DNA from: Acinetobacter sp. ANC 3813
GTDB taxonomy: Bacteria > Pseudomonadota > Gammaproteobacteria > Pseudomonadales > Moraxellaceae
NCBI RefSeq assembly: GCF_002135435.1
Contig: NZ_NEGK01000004.1
Coordinates: 186,001 to 250,000, forward strand
Reading direction: 5' to 3'
DNA length: 64,000 nucleotides
Below are positions 19,455-28,897 of this stretch, piece by piece. Position 1 is the first letter of the stretch, and every line of letters begins with the position of its first letter. A program made the position numbers and the translations under genes. A model generated the notes under the pieces. The model saw only the letters and a program-made list of their open reading frames with translations. It searched no databases and was not told the origin of the DNA.

Positions 19455-20828
19455 TTAGCAGAATTTTAGTCCGCCAAAGCAGTTTGACGTCACATTTTGA
19501 TTTTTTAAAATTTGATTTGTTAAACTAATTGTTGCAGGGGAACTACTTGTATAACTTGCCAAATCAATTTCTAATTTTTTCTTGATAGGAACAGAAAGTA
19601 AAGATCCAATTGCCTCTAATGCATTAATTTCAATTCTATTTTCTTCTGTAGTTAAATATTGTGTCACCAACGTAGCTACTTGCGGCAGTACCGATGAAAT
19701 ATCAACTTGATTTTGTGCCTGTAAATAACCTAACTGAACTGGATCTTTAAATGACATCCACCAGCCAGTTTTCGCAATATCACCCGCATCTGTACCTGCC
19801 CACTTGATAGATTGCTTTTGCATCGATAAATACCCCCCCGTTCCTGTTAAAGGAATATTATGAATCATGCTTAAAGCCTGCTCAAATGTAATATCCATAT
19901 TTAGATTTTTAATAATTGAACCAGTATCCATTTTGAATTTAGCAGAAGATGCAATTAATAAAATCGCAGGAAATTTCACAAAGAGCTGATCATTTGCAAA
20001 TACACTATCATTTACACCTGCAACACCGCTTCCTGCAGCTAGGGGGATTTTATCAATAGTAGATCTAATGCCTGTAACTTTAGCATCTTTTAATCGAGTG
20101 CCCGACACAACTGTTTCCGGCATGGTAAAATTAACAGTAATACTCGGTACGGTAATGCCGGTATTATTTGAATTTGTTGAATCGCTTGTAAAAGTACGAT
20201 CTGTGAATAAAGCAGTAAGGTAACCTGAAATCTGCTCATTTGTAGAATCGCCAAATTTTGCTTGAGCTGTTTTCACATCGCCGGTTGTTTTCGCCATTTT
20301 CATATAACCGCTGAATGATTGAATACCGTCCGAAGGGTTTTGAGTATTTGATGTGCCAGCTGTCAGCATACCCAAAATTTGTTCTGCCCCTAATCGAAAG
20401 CCAACTACTTCACGTGTAGAAGCCTGCCCGGTATTTTTAATCGCAAACTCAATAAATGGATTGGTGATTTTAGCGCTGGATGAAGCTCGGTCACCTGTAT
20501 ATGTAGGACTACCTGTCCCATCATTACCAGTAGATAGCCCACTGAGAGACAAATTTTTGATATCAATATCACAACCGGTTCGTATTGAATTATTTACACC
20601 GCCACACCCCAATTGAAGTGATTTTATATTGGCATTAATATCCATTTCTGCCTGAAAATTCAGTTTGTAAAAATTTACATTATCATAAGTATAAGAGTCT
20701 TTAGAAAGGCTCAGCAATGCTTGCCCATCAACCTTTGATAACGCATTATCATCCAATGCCGTCATCGCATTTGCTGACGAATAAACACATAATGACGCAA
20801 TCAATCCACATAGAATTTTCTTTTTCAT
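19455..20828 (-). CDS. Secreted protein with VTG-type N-terminal motif (fourth gene of operon)
   Basis: A 457-residue exported protein of unknown function, last in a four-gene operon. A signal peptide (M-K-K-K-I-L-C-G-L-I-A-S-L..S-A-N-A) is followed at once by T-A-L-D-D-N-A-L-S-K-V-D-G-Q-A-L-L-S-L, a variant of the motif that begins all four mature proteins. The rest is Ser/Thr/Asn-rich with alternating hydrophobic patterns, suggesting beta structure; it has a G-C-G-G...T-G-C-D pair and two Cys near the C-terminus. Start 20828 is preferred because AGGG lies 8 bases before it. Similar architecture occurs in Acinetobacter proteins annotated as FilA-like or DUF6160; the exact family is uncertain. 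Confidence 0.8.
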   Translation of the reverse strand: MKKKILCGLIASLCVYSSANAMTALDDNALSKVDGQALLSLSKDSYTYDNVNFYKLNFQAEMDINANIKSLQLGCGGVNNSIRTGCDIDIKNLSLSGLSTGNDGTGSPTYTGDRASSSAKITNPFIEFAIKNTGQASTREVVGFRLGAEQILGMLTAGTSNTQNPSDGIQSFSGYMKMAKTTGDVKTAQAKFGDSTNEQISGYLTALFTDRTFTSDSTNSNNTGITVPSITVNFTMPETVVSGTRLKDAKVTGIRSTIDKIPLAAGSGVAGVNDSVFANDQLFVKFPAILLIASSAKFKMDTGSIIKNLNMDITFEQALSMIHNIPLTGTGGYLSMQKQSIKWAGTDAGDIAKTGWWMSFKDPVQLGYLQAQNQVDISSVLPQVATLVTQYLTTEENRIEINALEAIGSLLSVPIKKKLEIDLASYTSSSPATISLTNQILKNQNVTSNCFGGLKFC

Positions 20829-20855
20829 ATACATTTCCCTGATTATTTTTATCAT

Positions 20856-23138
20856 TTATCTAGGCGTAATACCCATCGTGCTTCGCATTGTGCCACCTGT
20901 GATTGCTATATCCGCGATTTTTTGCATAGTGCCGGCTGATGGCGACATCGCAATTTCTGCAGTAAATGCTTTCCCTTGAATCACAGATGATCCTGCTGTC
21001 GACTTGTAATTAAATTTCACCTGATTATCCAAGACAACCGTGTCGCTCTTCATATGTATTTGACTATTGATCCCAAGATGCCCCTGCAGCTTATTCAAAT
21101 TAATACTCGAATTCTTGGTTGTTGTACCCTGTACATCAGAATCAATAAGACTGACATAGCTTCCTCTGTCACTAGAGTCATTAAGCGGGTTAAATTCAAA
21201 ATTTGCTTTTAAAGATAAGAAATTGGTATCTGGTGTACCATTTACACTCTCCAATCCAGGAATAATGAACAGCTCACCTTTGCCATCCAGTTTAAAAGCT
21301 ATTGTTGTCAATACATCATCTTTCTTAGCAAAGTTGTCTATAGGTACGATTTTTTTCGCGCATGATGTCTGGCTGCCAGTACAATTATATAGAGAACCTG
21401 GCAACTGCCCGATCGCAACCTCAGCTTTAGCAGCTACCAGCAAACTGTCCGCTTTGACATAAATTTCTTGATCCTCAAAACCAATTACACCTTTGGCTTT
21501 GATATATGAATCAATATTTCTCAAACCGGCATAATAATTGACTTCTTCGCCATGATTGCCTTGCGCGCCATCAATCACAATAATAGAGGTTGTATTGGCA
21601 GTACCCGTTTTTTTATCTATGCCGTAGCCTTCCGTGGACATCGCCAAATCATAGCCCAAGCCTGATTTGACCTGATTATTTTTATTGGTATAGGTCTTGG
21701 AATAAATGGCAGCATTGGCATTCAAATTGTAAATTGGAATACCCAAGCCCCAAGTGCCTTGAGCTTTTCCAGCATTGATATCTGCAATTGAATTATCTGA
21801 AATAAATCGCGCCTTACGGGCAATCGCTTGAAAATCCATACCGCGCACAGCAAGCAATACCATATTTTGCGCATCAGCCGTTGGCGAAGGATTATAAACC
21901 TGCTCTGCCGCTGTTACGCCCAGCACATTTTTAATTTGCTCATTGACCACAAAGCTTAAGGAATTGGTTCGAATATTATTTATGTAAATGTCACCCAAAT
22001 CGATGTATGCATTTTGCGTATTCGCTGTCGCATTTACATCATTAGATGCACGCACAGTCAATCGGGTTAAGTTAGAAAATTCAATCGCGTAACTGCCCGT
22101 TCCTGTATGACCCAGCTCAAACACAGTTGGATTAGCGCCCGTGTGCAAAAAATCTGCAGACATCCCAAAATGTAAACCGCCTGCATTTTTAAAATCATAG
22201 CCTTTCGTAGCTGTTGCTACAGTTTCAGCCACATTGCTGTTGCTGCGGTTGACTTGCGAAAATTGAGCAATGCCTGTTTGATTCGAATTTAATAAGATTT
22301 TTGCATTGGTAAGCTCACCAGATGCGCCTAATCGAATCAAGTTTCTTTGGGTTGACGACTCAGAACCATAACGTAAATCAATATTTAAACCTGGATTTGT
22401 TGCAGTTCCTGCTCTGCTGCTATGCACATTGGTTTTATCTTCAACACGCCCTAAGGTCACCACATGATCCTTAGCGCCATCTTGAGATTTAGTCGTCAAC
22501 ACAATCCCTTCACTAGGATCTATATACATATAGCCGTCTGCAGCGAAATTAAAGTTAAAATCCTTCGCTGTCAGAGTTTGGCCATTCAAGCCATAGCCAA
22601 TACTGGCATTTTGCAAATTAAAGCTTAAATGCGCGACATCTTTACTATTAAACAAGCCATTGGTAGTTAACAAATAAACTTTTAAAGGCGAAATGGTCGA
22701 GAAGCTTAGAGAGCCTAAATTCTGGTTTACCTCTCCTGGCGCACAATTCGGCTCACACATCAGCATGATTTTTGAGGCAACAGCTGTAAATGGAGAAACA
22801 CTTGCGCTGAGCTGAATCCCTGTCCCTTTTCGGCCAGTGCTATCTAAATTTGTTACACCGACATCCAAATCTATTTGTGATTTGATATTTGCGTTGCCCT
22901 GAGCAGTATTAATCACCACATCATGCAAACCCAGCTTAATTGGATTTGTACCTGTCCCTGAATAATCAACCCAATTGGCTTGATCAATCGTGATACGTGA
23001 GACTTCTTGCGTAATTGAAATTCCGTCTTGACCAGTCACTTTTTCTAAGTTCTGATCACTTAGTGCTTCAAGCGCATATACATGATTAGCAGCAAAAATA
23101 CAGGCCGCAAGAACGTTCAACTTTATAATTTTATGCAT
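20856..23138 (-). CDS. Large secreted repeat-like protein with VTG motif (third gene)
   Basis: A 760-residue exported protein, the largest of the operon. Signal peptide M-H-K-I-I-K-L-N-V-L-A-A..V-Y-A, then L-E-A-L-S-D-Q-N-L-E-K-V-T-G-Q-D-G-I-S-I. The mature part is rich in Asn, Gly, Thr and Ser with many short beta-type stretches (for example Y-I-D-L-G-D-I-Y-I-N-N-I), pointing to an extended beta-rich surface or outer-membrane protein. AGGA lies 8 bases before ATG 23138, preferred over the in-frame start at 23162. Gaps to its neighbours are under 30 bases. Function unknown. Confidence 0.8.
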   Translation of the reverse strand: MHKIIKLNVLAACIFAANHVYALEALSDQNLEKVTGQDGISITQEVSRITIDQANWVDYSGTGTNPIKLGLHDVVINTAQGNANIKSQIDLDVGVTNLDSTGRKGTGIQLSASVSPFTAVASKIMLMCEPNCAPGEVNQNLGSLSFSTISPLKVYLLTTNGLFNSKDVAHLSFNLQNASIGYGLNGQTLTAKDFNFNFAADGYMYIDPSEGIVLTTKSQDGAKDHVVTLGRVEDKTNVHSSRAGTATNPGLNIDLRYGSESSTQRNLIRLGASGELTNAKILLNSNQTGIAQFSQVNRSNSNVAETVATATKGYDFKNAGGLHFGMSADFLHTGANPTVFELGHTGTGSYAIEFSNLTRLTVRASNDVNATANTQNAYIDLGDIYINNIRTNSLSFVVNEQIKNVLGVTAAEQVYNPSPTADAQNMVLLAVRGMDFQAIARKARFISDNSIADINAGKAQGTWGLGIPIYNLNANAAIYSKTYTNKNNQVKSGLGYDLAMSTEGYGIDKKTGTANTTSIIVIDGAQGNHGEEVNYYAGLRNIDSYIKAKGVIGFEDQEIYVKADSLLVAAKAEVAIGQLPGSLYNCTGSQTSCAKKIVPIDNFAKKDDVLTTIAFKLDGKGELFIIPGLESVNGTPDTNFLSLKANFEFNPLNDSSDRGSYVSLIDSDVQGTTTKNSSINLNKLQGHLGINSQIHMKSDTVVLDNQVKFNYKSTAGSSVIQGKAFTAEIAMSPSAGTMQKIADIAITGGTMRSTMGITPR

Positions 23139-23164
23139 ATCAATTTTCCTTTTGAACTGCAAGA

Positions 23165-23842
23165 TCAGCAGCGGCTTCCTGCACCTGAACAGTTATAGCT
23201 GAAAATTTTCAAATTTCCGTCTATATGTAGATTTCCATGCATATTTACCCCCATAAATCCTTTTTCCTGATCTTTATCAAAACTAGGGACTGCGGACTTG
23301 CCAGAATCATAAGTCGTATATTTATCAGTATTCAAATATCCTGTAGCGCCTGATTCCACCGAAAGGCTTGAAAAGCCTAAATTTCGTATTTTGAGCGGGT
23401 AATTGTCATAAAATTTCAGTAACATGGCTGTCTGAGGATTTCCATCCTTATTTAAAATGGTCGTACCTTCTAAAGAAAACTTCTCAATTTGAATTGTTCC
23501 CTGCAGCTGCTTAAAAACCAGCCATTTCTTTTGTCCATTTTCAATATGATTATTTGGCGCAATCGCTAATCTGCAAAGCTCAAGCAAAGGACAATCGCTG
23601 GTTTGCATTTTATAGTATGCTTCTGTTACAACCGCTCGGCCATTTTTATCCACGCCATTCAGTTTTGAAATATTTTTTAAACTCATATCAGTTGCATATT
23701 GCTGGTTTAAAGACAGCGTCCAGCTCAAATCAGCGCCCCCTTTTCCAGTGACACTCACCAACTCATCGCTATTCAGCCCAACTAAACCGGCAGTTGTTAT
23801 TTGCGAGGATAAAATCAGTGTCATTAATAACGCTTTTTTCAT
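23165..23842 (-). CDS. Secreted protein with VTG motif (second gene)
   Basis: A 225-residue exported protein. Signal peptide M-K-K-A-L-L-M-T-L-I-L-S..T-T-A, then the motif L-N-S-D-E-L-V-S-V-T-G-K-G-G-A-D-L. It is the shortest member of the set and contains Cys pairs (S-D-C-P-L-L-E-L-C and a C-terminal S-Y-N-C-S-G-A-G-S-R-C) that could form disulfides outside the cytoplasm. A GAGGGTGAG purine stretch precedes ATG 23842. It starts 11 bases after the first gene's stop, consistent with co-transcription. Confidence 0.78.
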   Translation of the reverse strand: MKKALLMTLILSSQITTAGLVGLNSDELVSVTGKGGADLSWTLSLNQQYATDMSLKNISKLNGVDKNGRAVVTEAYYKMQTSDCPLLELCRLAIAPNNHIENGQKKWLVFKQLQGTIQIEKFSLEGTTILNKDGNPQTAMLLKFYDNYPLKIRNLGFSSLSVESGATGYLNTDKYTTYDSGKSAVPSFDKDQEKGFMGVNMHGNLHIDGNLKIFSYNCSGAGSRC

Positions 23843-23853
23843 TTCACTCACCC

Positions 23854-25311
23854 TCACAAACCTGTTGTTTTAAATTTCAAATGCTGAATTAGCACACCAT
23901 CAATAGCAACTGATCCTAAATTCACAGGAGCAGCCGCACCAACTCCACGGAAAACTACTCCAGTTGAATCTGTCGCCGTATTTGCTTTAAGCAATTTATC
24001 CGAACCAAACGAAACACTGCCAATTGAAATACTGCTGTGTGTTGCATTATTGCCTTGATAGTTGATTGAACCAGCGGTTAATGTTGTTCCGCACGCAGCC
24101 ACATTACAGGTTGCCCCCTTATAGTCTCCAGCGACAACCGCTGTATTGTTTCCATCTGTATCCGCATAATAACTATAGATTTTTTTGTAAATTTCAGGCA
24201 CATTCGGAATTCTAGTAATTTCCAGAATAATATTGTTGCCTTCTGAGCCCAAAATAAAAGGCTGATACATATTTCCTAAAACCAAGTTGATATTAGGGCT
24301 ATATAAATACAAACCTTCATTGGCATCAAAAATTGGGGCAAATGACTGGTCTAAAGCAGGAGTTGTTGCAGTACCGTCATTGATTGCAGCAGTACCAATC
24401 CGTATACCTTTGGCATTTAAAGTATTTTTATTTATATCTGTATTGGCATACACCAAAGCGGATGGGTCATCATTGGTATTGATACGTAAAATACTTGCTA
24501 TGCCCAATGTTTGATTTTGCTGCGCTACACTCGAAGCTTGAGTCTGAAACAATTTCACTTGCGAGCCATTCAAACTAAGACCATTTGCCGTGAATTGTAG
24601 GCGTATACGCTGATCTTTCGTTAAATCAGTATCATTTGCAGCATTAGCGCTTACAGGTGCGCCAGTAATCGGATTTATTTTATTACTTGAATTTAATGTC
24701 CGAGAAAATGCATCCAGCCAGAAACCCAACTTAATATTATTATCACTTTCAGATGCAGTTACCGTTGCTAAGGGGGCTTCCAACGTTAAATAACTTACAT
24801 CTGCACTCGCATTGGCTGCTTGAAACTGTTGAATACCTGTTGCAGTACCTGCTCTAAATAACCATGGATTTGCCTCAGAGCCCCAAGTAAATCCAGTATT
24901 GCTAAAACGCTTATTTAAATTATTATCCGATTGAGACAGCGCCAAGCCATAAATAAAAATATCTGCTTTCGTACGCCTTGCGCCTAAATCCGCATTTGAA
25001 ATTCCAGCATATTTTGCATAATTTTCACCTACAGGGATGATACGAATGAAACCCGTATCATATTGTTCAGCATTTACAGCATCTGTACCAGCAAGCGCCC
25101 GGTTATAGCTGGATCCTGTAGACAGATCATTTGCGCCTTGAAAGACCATCTTAAAATTTTCAGGCAATAACGCGAGGCCTTCACCTGTCGTTTCAGAAAG
25201 TACGGAATCTGATAAATCTTGAAGTGCATATGCAGACTGCGCCATAAACATGCTTACTGCTATTACGGCAAAGCTCTGGCGGAATGTGAAAGTTTTATTT
25301 AAACCAGTCAT
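23854..25311 (-). CDS. Secreted protein with VTG motif (first gene of operon)
   Basis: A 485-residue exported protein that opens the four-gene operon. N-terminal signal (ending S-A-Y-A), then L-Q-D-L-S-D-S-V-L-S-E-T-T-G-E-G-L-A-L-L, the same motif as its three neighbours. The mature chain is beta-prone and Asn/Thr/Ala-rich, without catalytic motifs that I recognise. GGAAGG lies 5 bases before the ATG. The promoter should lie within 25312-25507, between the dcd terminator and this gene. It resembles the Acinetobacter FilA/DUF6160-type proteins suggested to take part in surface appendages, but that link is only by N-terminal pattern. Confidence 0.8.
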   Translation of the reverse strand: MTGLNKTFTFRQSFAVIAVSMFMAQSAYALQDLSDSVLSETTGEGLALLPENFKMVFQGANDLSTGSSYNRALAGTDAVNAEQYDTGFIRIIPVGENYAKYAGISNADLGARRTKADIFIYGLALSQSDNNLNKRFSNTGFTWGSEANPWLFRAGTATGIQQFQAANASADVSYLTLEAPLATVTASESDNNIKLGFWLDAFSRTLNSSNKINPITGAPVSANAANDTDLTKDQRIRLQFTANGLSLNGSQVKLFQTQASSVAQQNQTLGIASILRINTNDDPSALVYANTDINKNTLNAKGIRIGTAAINDGTATTPALDQSFAPIFDANEGLYLYSPNINLVLGNMYQPFILGSEGNNIILEITRIPNVPEIYKKIYSYYADTDGNNTAVVAGDYKGATCNVAACGTTLTAGSINYQGNNATHSSISIGSVSFGSDKLLKANTATDSTGVVFRGVGAAAPVNLGSVAIDGVLIQHLKFKTTGL

Positions 25312-25507
25312 CTCGACCTTCCTTCTTCAGATGCACTGCATCTTTCTTATATTTATTCCTTTTCTTGGCACTTTAATTCGTTTTATTCCATCGTATCCAT
25401 GATGGACTTATGCCAAGCCACTCTAACTTTTTATTATGCTGAATAATTACACAATTGCAAAAAAAACCAGCTAAAACGACTCAATTTCCGATGAATGAAT
25501 CACAAAA

Positions 25508-25533
25508 AAAAGCAGGATCTGAATCCTGCTTTT
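25508..25533 (-). terminator. Terminator of dcd
   Basis: An 11-base stem (AAAAGCAGGAT with ATCCTGCTTTT, 4-base loop) followed on the minus strand by a T-run, just downstream of dcd. It separates dcd from the secreted-protein operon. Confidence 0.87.
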
Positions 25534-25563
25534 TGAGCGTATAAAACTTAGAATCTTTATAAA

Positions 25564-26133
25564 TTAAGCTTTTGGCAATGTAACGCCTGTTTGGCCTTGA
25601 TACTTGCCGCCACGGTCTTTGTATGAGGTTTCACACACTTCATCAGATTCAAAGAACAGCATCTGTGCAACACCTTCACCTGCGTAAATACGCGCAGGGA
25701 GATTGGTCGTGTTTGAGAATTCCAAGGTCACATGGCCTTCCCACTCGGGCTCAAGCGGTGTCACGTTCACAATAATACCGCAGCGCGCATACGTCGACTT
25801 GCCTAAGCATACGGTCAATACATTGCGCGGAATACGGAAATACTCCACTGTACGCGCTAAAGCGAAAGAGTTTGGCGGGATAATGCAAACATCCGACTCG
25901 ATATCGATAAAGCTTTTGTCGTCAAAGTTTTTTGGGTCGACAATGGCAGAATGCACATTGGTGAACACTTTGAATTCACGTGCACAGCGGACGTCATAAC
26001 CGTAGCTCGATACGCCATAAGAAATCAGTTTTTCGCCATTTTCATCAAAACGAACTTGGTTCTCTGCATACGGTTCAATCATGCCGTGTTTTTCGCTCAT
26101 TTCGCGAATCCAACGATCAGACTTAATAGCCAT
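25564..26133 (-). CDS. dcd: dCTP deaminase
   Basis: A 189-residue trimeric enzyme converting dCTP to dUTP and ammonia, feeding dTTP synthesis. Conserved segments present: [10 protein letters not shown], the catalytic [14 protein letters not shown], and [13 protein letters not shown]. Length and ends match the family. It has its own terminator and is co-directional with the LysE gene and mrp upstream, each separated by its own terminator. Confidence 0.97.
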   Translation of the reverse strand: MAIKSDRWIREMSEKHGMIEPYAENQVRFDENGEKLISYGVSSYGYDVRCAREFKVFTNVHSAIVDPKNFDDKSFIDIESDVCIIPPNSFALARTVEYFRIPRNVLTVCLGKSTYARCGIIVNVTPLEPEWEGHVTLEFSNTTNLPARIYAGEGVAQMLFFESDEVCETSYKDRGGKYQGQTGVTLPKA

Positions 26134-26239
26134 GTATTTCTATCCAAAAAGCGTAAATTCAATTATTGCGTGGTACTTTAACTGAAATTGACTGCAATGA
26201 AAATAAGCCAATCCCACTGCACGTATATTTGCAAAAAAA

Positions 26240-26268
26240 CCGTCAGTTTTAATCGTTAAAACTGACGG
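26240..26268 (-). terminator. Terminator of LysE-type exporter gene
   Basis: A perfect 13-base stem (CCGTCAGTTTTAA with TTAAAACTGACGG, 3-base loop) followed on the minus strand by seven T residues, 20 bases after the gene stop. Confidence 0.9.
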
Positions 26269-26287
26269 CTGATATGCAACGTGAGCA

Positions 26288-26878
26288 TTAAGCTGTAAGT
26301 GCGGTATAGCTCATTAGCACCGAAAAGCACATTAATACAAGCGATGCTGTTTTTTGCAAAGTGCTTTGGTTGAGCCAGCTGATTTTATTAGAATTTAATA
26401 CCGATCCGATAACAGTCCAAACAAAGGCAATTGGAATCAGCATCAATAAAAATGCCAGCATATGCGCTACATAATAGCGGGGATCTACCCAAGCAATCGC
26501 AGGGAAAATCGCTGATGCAAATAACAGCGCTTTCGGATTGAGCAAGGTTGCCGCAAACAGGTGCACTGGGCCAATCGACACTTGATTGTAGTCTTCAGTG
26601 ACGTTGGACATTTTCCAAGCCCGTATAGCCAGATAAAGAATATAGGCTGCGCTGAATAATTTTAGAATCATGGGCAGCAGCGACATTTGCGTTGTCACTT
26701 TACCAATGAGGAATCCCCATAAGCTAATAGAAATAAGATAGCCAAACGCTTCTGCGGGAATGAGGCGGAAAGATTTACGTACACCTACCTGTATGCCTGA
26801 TGATGCCAGCAAGGTATTGGTCGGGCCTGGAGTCAGCAAAATTGTGACGACTAAGCCAATGAAAAACCATGTAATCAT
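26288..26878 (-). CDS. LysE/RhtB family amino-acid exporter
   Basis: A 196-residue inner-membrane protein with five to six hydrophobic segments. The N-terminal family signature is present as L-L-T-P-G-P-T-N-T-L-L-A-S-S-G, and L-L-N-P-K-A-L-L-F-A-S marks the second conserved block. Members export amino acids or small metabolites; the substrate here cannot be told. AGGTGAG precedes the ATG. It forms a single-gene unit with its own terminator. The roughly 265 bases upstream (26879-27143) are AT-rich and contain nothing I recognise beyond the likely promoter. Confidence 0.9.
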   Translation of the reverse strand: MITWFFIGLVVTILLTPGPTNTLLASSGIQVGVRKSFRLIPAEAFGYLISISLWGFLIGKVTTQMSLLPMILKLFSAAYILYLAIRAWKMSNVTEDYNQVSIGPVHLFAATLLNPKALLFASAIFPAIAWVDPRYYVAHMLAFLLMLIPIAFVWTVIGSVLNSNKISWLNQSTLQKTASLVLMCFSVLMSYTALTA

Positions 26879-27143
26879 ACGAAAAACTCACCTTTGAGTG
26901 AGCGCAGATTAAATCACTTCAAGTGCGCTGGCAAAACAAGATTTGTAAGCCAATATATAATTTTTAAGCGAATTAAATTAAAACAATATTATTCAATAAC
27001 TTATAAAAATCATCTTACTGTAACCAAAGAGTCATATGTGGTTAAATTTCAAACAAAATAGGTGTTTAGCGTTATTTAATGCACACAAAACCCTTAATAA
27101 TAAAGGAAATATCACATTTTAATGTGCGCACCCAGATTCAAAA

Positions 27144-27163
27144 AAACCAGCCTGAGCTGGTTT
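27144..27163 (-). terminator. Terminator of mrp
   Basis: An 8-base stem (AAACCAGC with GCTGGTTT) followed on the minus strand by a T-run, 17 bases past the mrp stop. Confidence 0.8.
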
Positions 27164-27179
27164 AGGAATCAAGCCATAA

Positions 27180-28451
27180 TTAGAAAATACGGCTTTGGTC
27201 TTTCTCTGCTTTAGGCAACTTTTCAGCAATACGCTCAGCAATGGCCATGTAGCCCTCTGCAGCGCTGTCTTCCGCCAGCACAGAAGGCTTGCCTGCATCA
27301 GCATTTTCACGGATTTGGACATTTAATGGCAAACGTCCCAGCAGTGGAATATGGTATTGTTCAGCTAATTTATCGCCGCCGCCTGTACCGAAAATCTGTT
27401 CTTCATGACCGCAATTAGAGCAGATGTGCGTCGACATGTTTTCAATGACACCCATCACAGGAATCTGCACGCGGTTAAAGAGTTCAATGCCTTTGGTTGC
27501 ATCCATCAGCGCTACATTTTGCGGCGTGGTCACAATCACGGCGCCAGTCACAGGAATGCGCTGCGCCAAAGTGAGCTGGATATCGCCAGTACCTGGCGGC
27601 ATATCAATCATCAGCACATCCAGCTCAGGCCATAAGGTTTGATTAAACAGCTGCATTAAAGCGCCGGTGGCTTTTGGACCGCGCCATGCGACAGGCGTAT
27701 TGTGATCACCGGTTAAATGGCCGATTGACAGCACCGCCATACCATAAGCATCTAAGGGAACAAAATGCTCGGCTTCAATCATGGGTGTACGGCCTGCATT
27801 GCCCAGCATGGTTGGAATGCTTGGACCATAGATATCGGCATCTAAGACGCCCACTTTTAAGCCCAGTTTTTGCAGCGCCAAAGCCAAGTTAACCGTTGTA
27901 GTTGATTTACCTACGCCGCCCTTGCCTGATGACACCAAAATGACATTTTGAATGCGCGGATGTTTGGGCACATCACGCTGCTGCGGCGCAGCTTTTTGAA
28001 TAGGCGGATTATTCGGATCGACTTCTTCTTTTTTTGCTGCTGGCGCTGCTGCTGAAGCATCGACCACAGGCGGTAAATTGCTTTTAGGTGCTGAACTTTC
28101 AGTTTTAGGCTGGCTAGAACAGCTTTCACCTTCTGCATGCTCATGTCCACAGCCGCCTGCAGCATGACCCGTTTTTTGCTGAATGACATGCATATTCAAT
28201 TCTGTAATGCCGCATTTTTCCAAAGCATCAGCCAAATCATCATGGATTTTCTGCAAATCATCTGCTTCTGAAGGCATGGTATTGATGGTGATCTGCAGCA
28301 CTTGGCCCTGCACATTCACTTGGGTAATGCGGTCTTTCAGCGCGTTGTCCGAATTGGGCAAAATATAGTTTTGCAGCACTTTTTGGATTTCATCTTCCTG
28401 AACTTCCTGCGAGGGTGAAAAAACCGATTTAAGCGAAGAAAGCCAAGACAT
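27180..28451 (-). CDS. apbC: Mrp/ApbC iron-sulfur cluster carrier ATPase
   Basis: A 423-residue Mrp/NBP35-family P-loop protein that carries and transfers Fe-S clusters in the cytoplasm. An N-terminal MIP18/DUF59-like domain (about 20-92) is joined by a linker to the ATPase with a deviant Walker A S-S-G-K-G-G-V-G-K-S-T (174-184). Other marks are D-A-D-I-Y-G-P-S-I-P and M-I-D-M-P-P-G-T-G-D; the cluster-binding pair is Cys344-x-x-Cys347. The linker (about 95-112) is unusually rich in His and Cys (G-G-C-G-H-E-H-A-E-G-E-S-C), a possible extra metal site. GGAGT lies just before the ATG. Single-gene unit. Confidence 0.95.
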   Translation of the reverse strand: MSWLSSLKSVFSPSQEVQEDEIQKVLQNYILPNSDNALKDRITQVNVQGQVLQITINTMPSEADDLQKIHDDLADALEKCGITELNMHVIQQKTGHAAGGCGHEHAEGESCSSQPKTESSAPKSNLPPVVDASAAAPAAKKEEVDPNNPPIQKAAPQQRDVPKHPRIQNVILVSSGKGGVGKSTTTVNLALALQKLGLKVGVLDADIYGPSIPTMLGNAGRTPMIEAEHFVPLDAYGMAVLSIGHLTGDHNTPVAWRGPKATGALMQLFNQTLWPELDVLMIDMPPGTGDIQLTLAQRIPVTGAVIVTTPQNVALMDATKGIELFNRVQIPVMGVIENMSTHICSNCGHEEQIFGTGGGDKLAEQYHIPLLGRLPLNVQIRENADAGKPSVLAEDSAAEGYMAIAERIAEKLPKAEKDQSRIF

Positions 28452-28897
28452 AGAATTACTCCAAAAAAGCGCGAATACAGCAAATTAAGGATAGTTTAAC
28501 GGCAAACTCTGCTCAGAGTAAGCAGTCTTCTGCGGAAGTTGGCAGTTAATTAAAAAAATCCTAGCATTTTGCTTGGTTTTAAACTGAGCTGCGCTACATA
28601 TTCACACAATAATTGCATGTTTTTTTTGCTATAAACATTTCCAGCACGCTGTTCAGCGCATGATTGCTGATCCTGAGGTGGCGCTATTTGCAATATTGGA
28701 AGCAGTGCTATCTGGCATCGGTCTTGCTTTTAATTAAGCAGAGAACACATCTTCGCATTGATAATTTTAAAATGCTGCGGCGCAGGGAATGCAAAGCACA
28801 GTGCAGAAATGAGTTCAATCACTTATGGCCAGCCGCTGCTGTTATTTTTTGGAACAGGTCATTTCAAGATGTCAAAACTTAAATTTGGGGAATTACA
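28452..28897. other. Intergenic region between divergent mrp and a small secreted gene
   Basis: About 446 bases carrying the mrp promoter (minus) and the promoter of the downstream plus-strand gene. Short ORFs here (for example 28664-28882, and a 30-codon ORF at 28809-28901 ending across the next start codon) lack a convincing Shine-Dalgarno and coding character. I see no hairpin strong enough to call. Confidence 0.4.

Noticed and set aside
23165..23842. Second gene of the secreted-protein operon as the C39-type peptidase FilB
   Set aside because: No Cys/His peptidase core is visible; the Cys residues are late and paired, so the fil gene names were not used.
28664..28882. 72-codon plus-strand ORF before the small secreted gene
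   Set aside because: No ribosome site, unlikely composition (Cys/Arg/Trp-rich), and it overlaps other short frames equally open.
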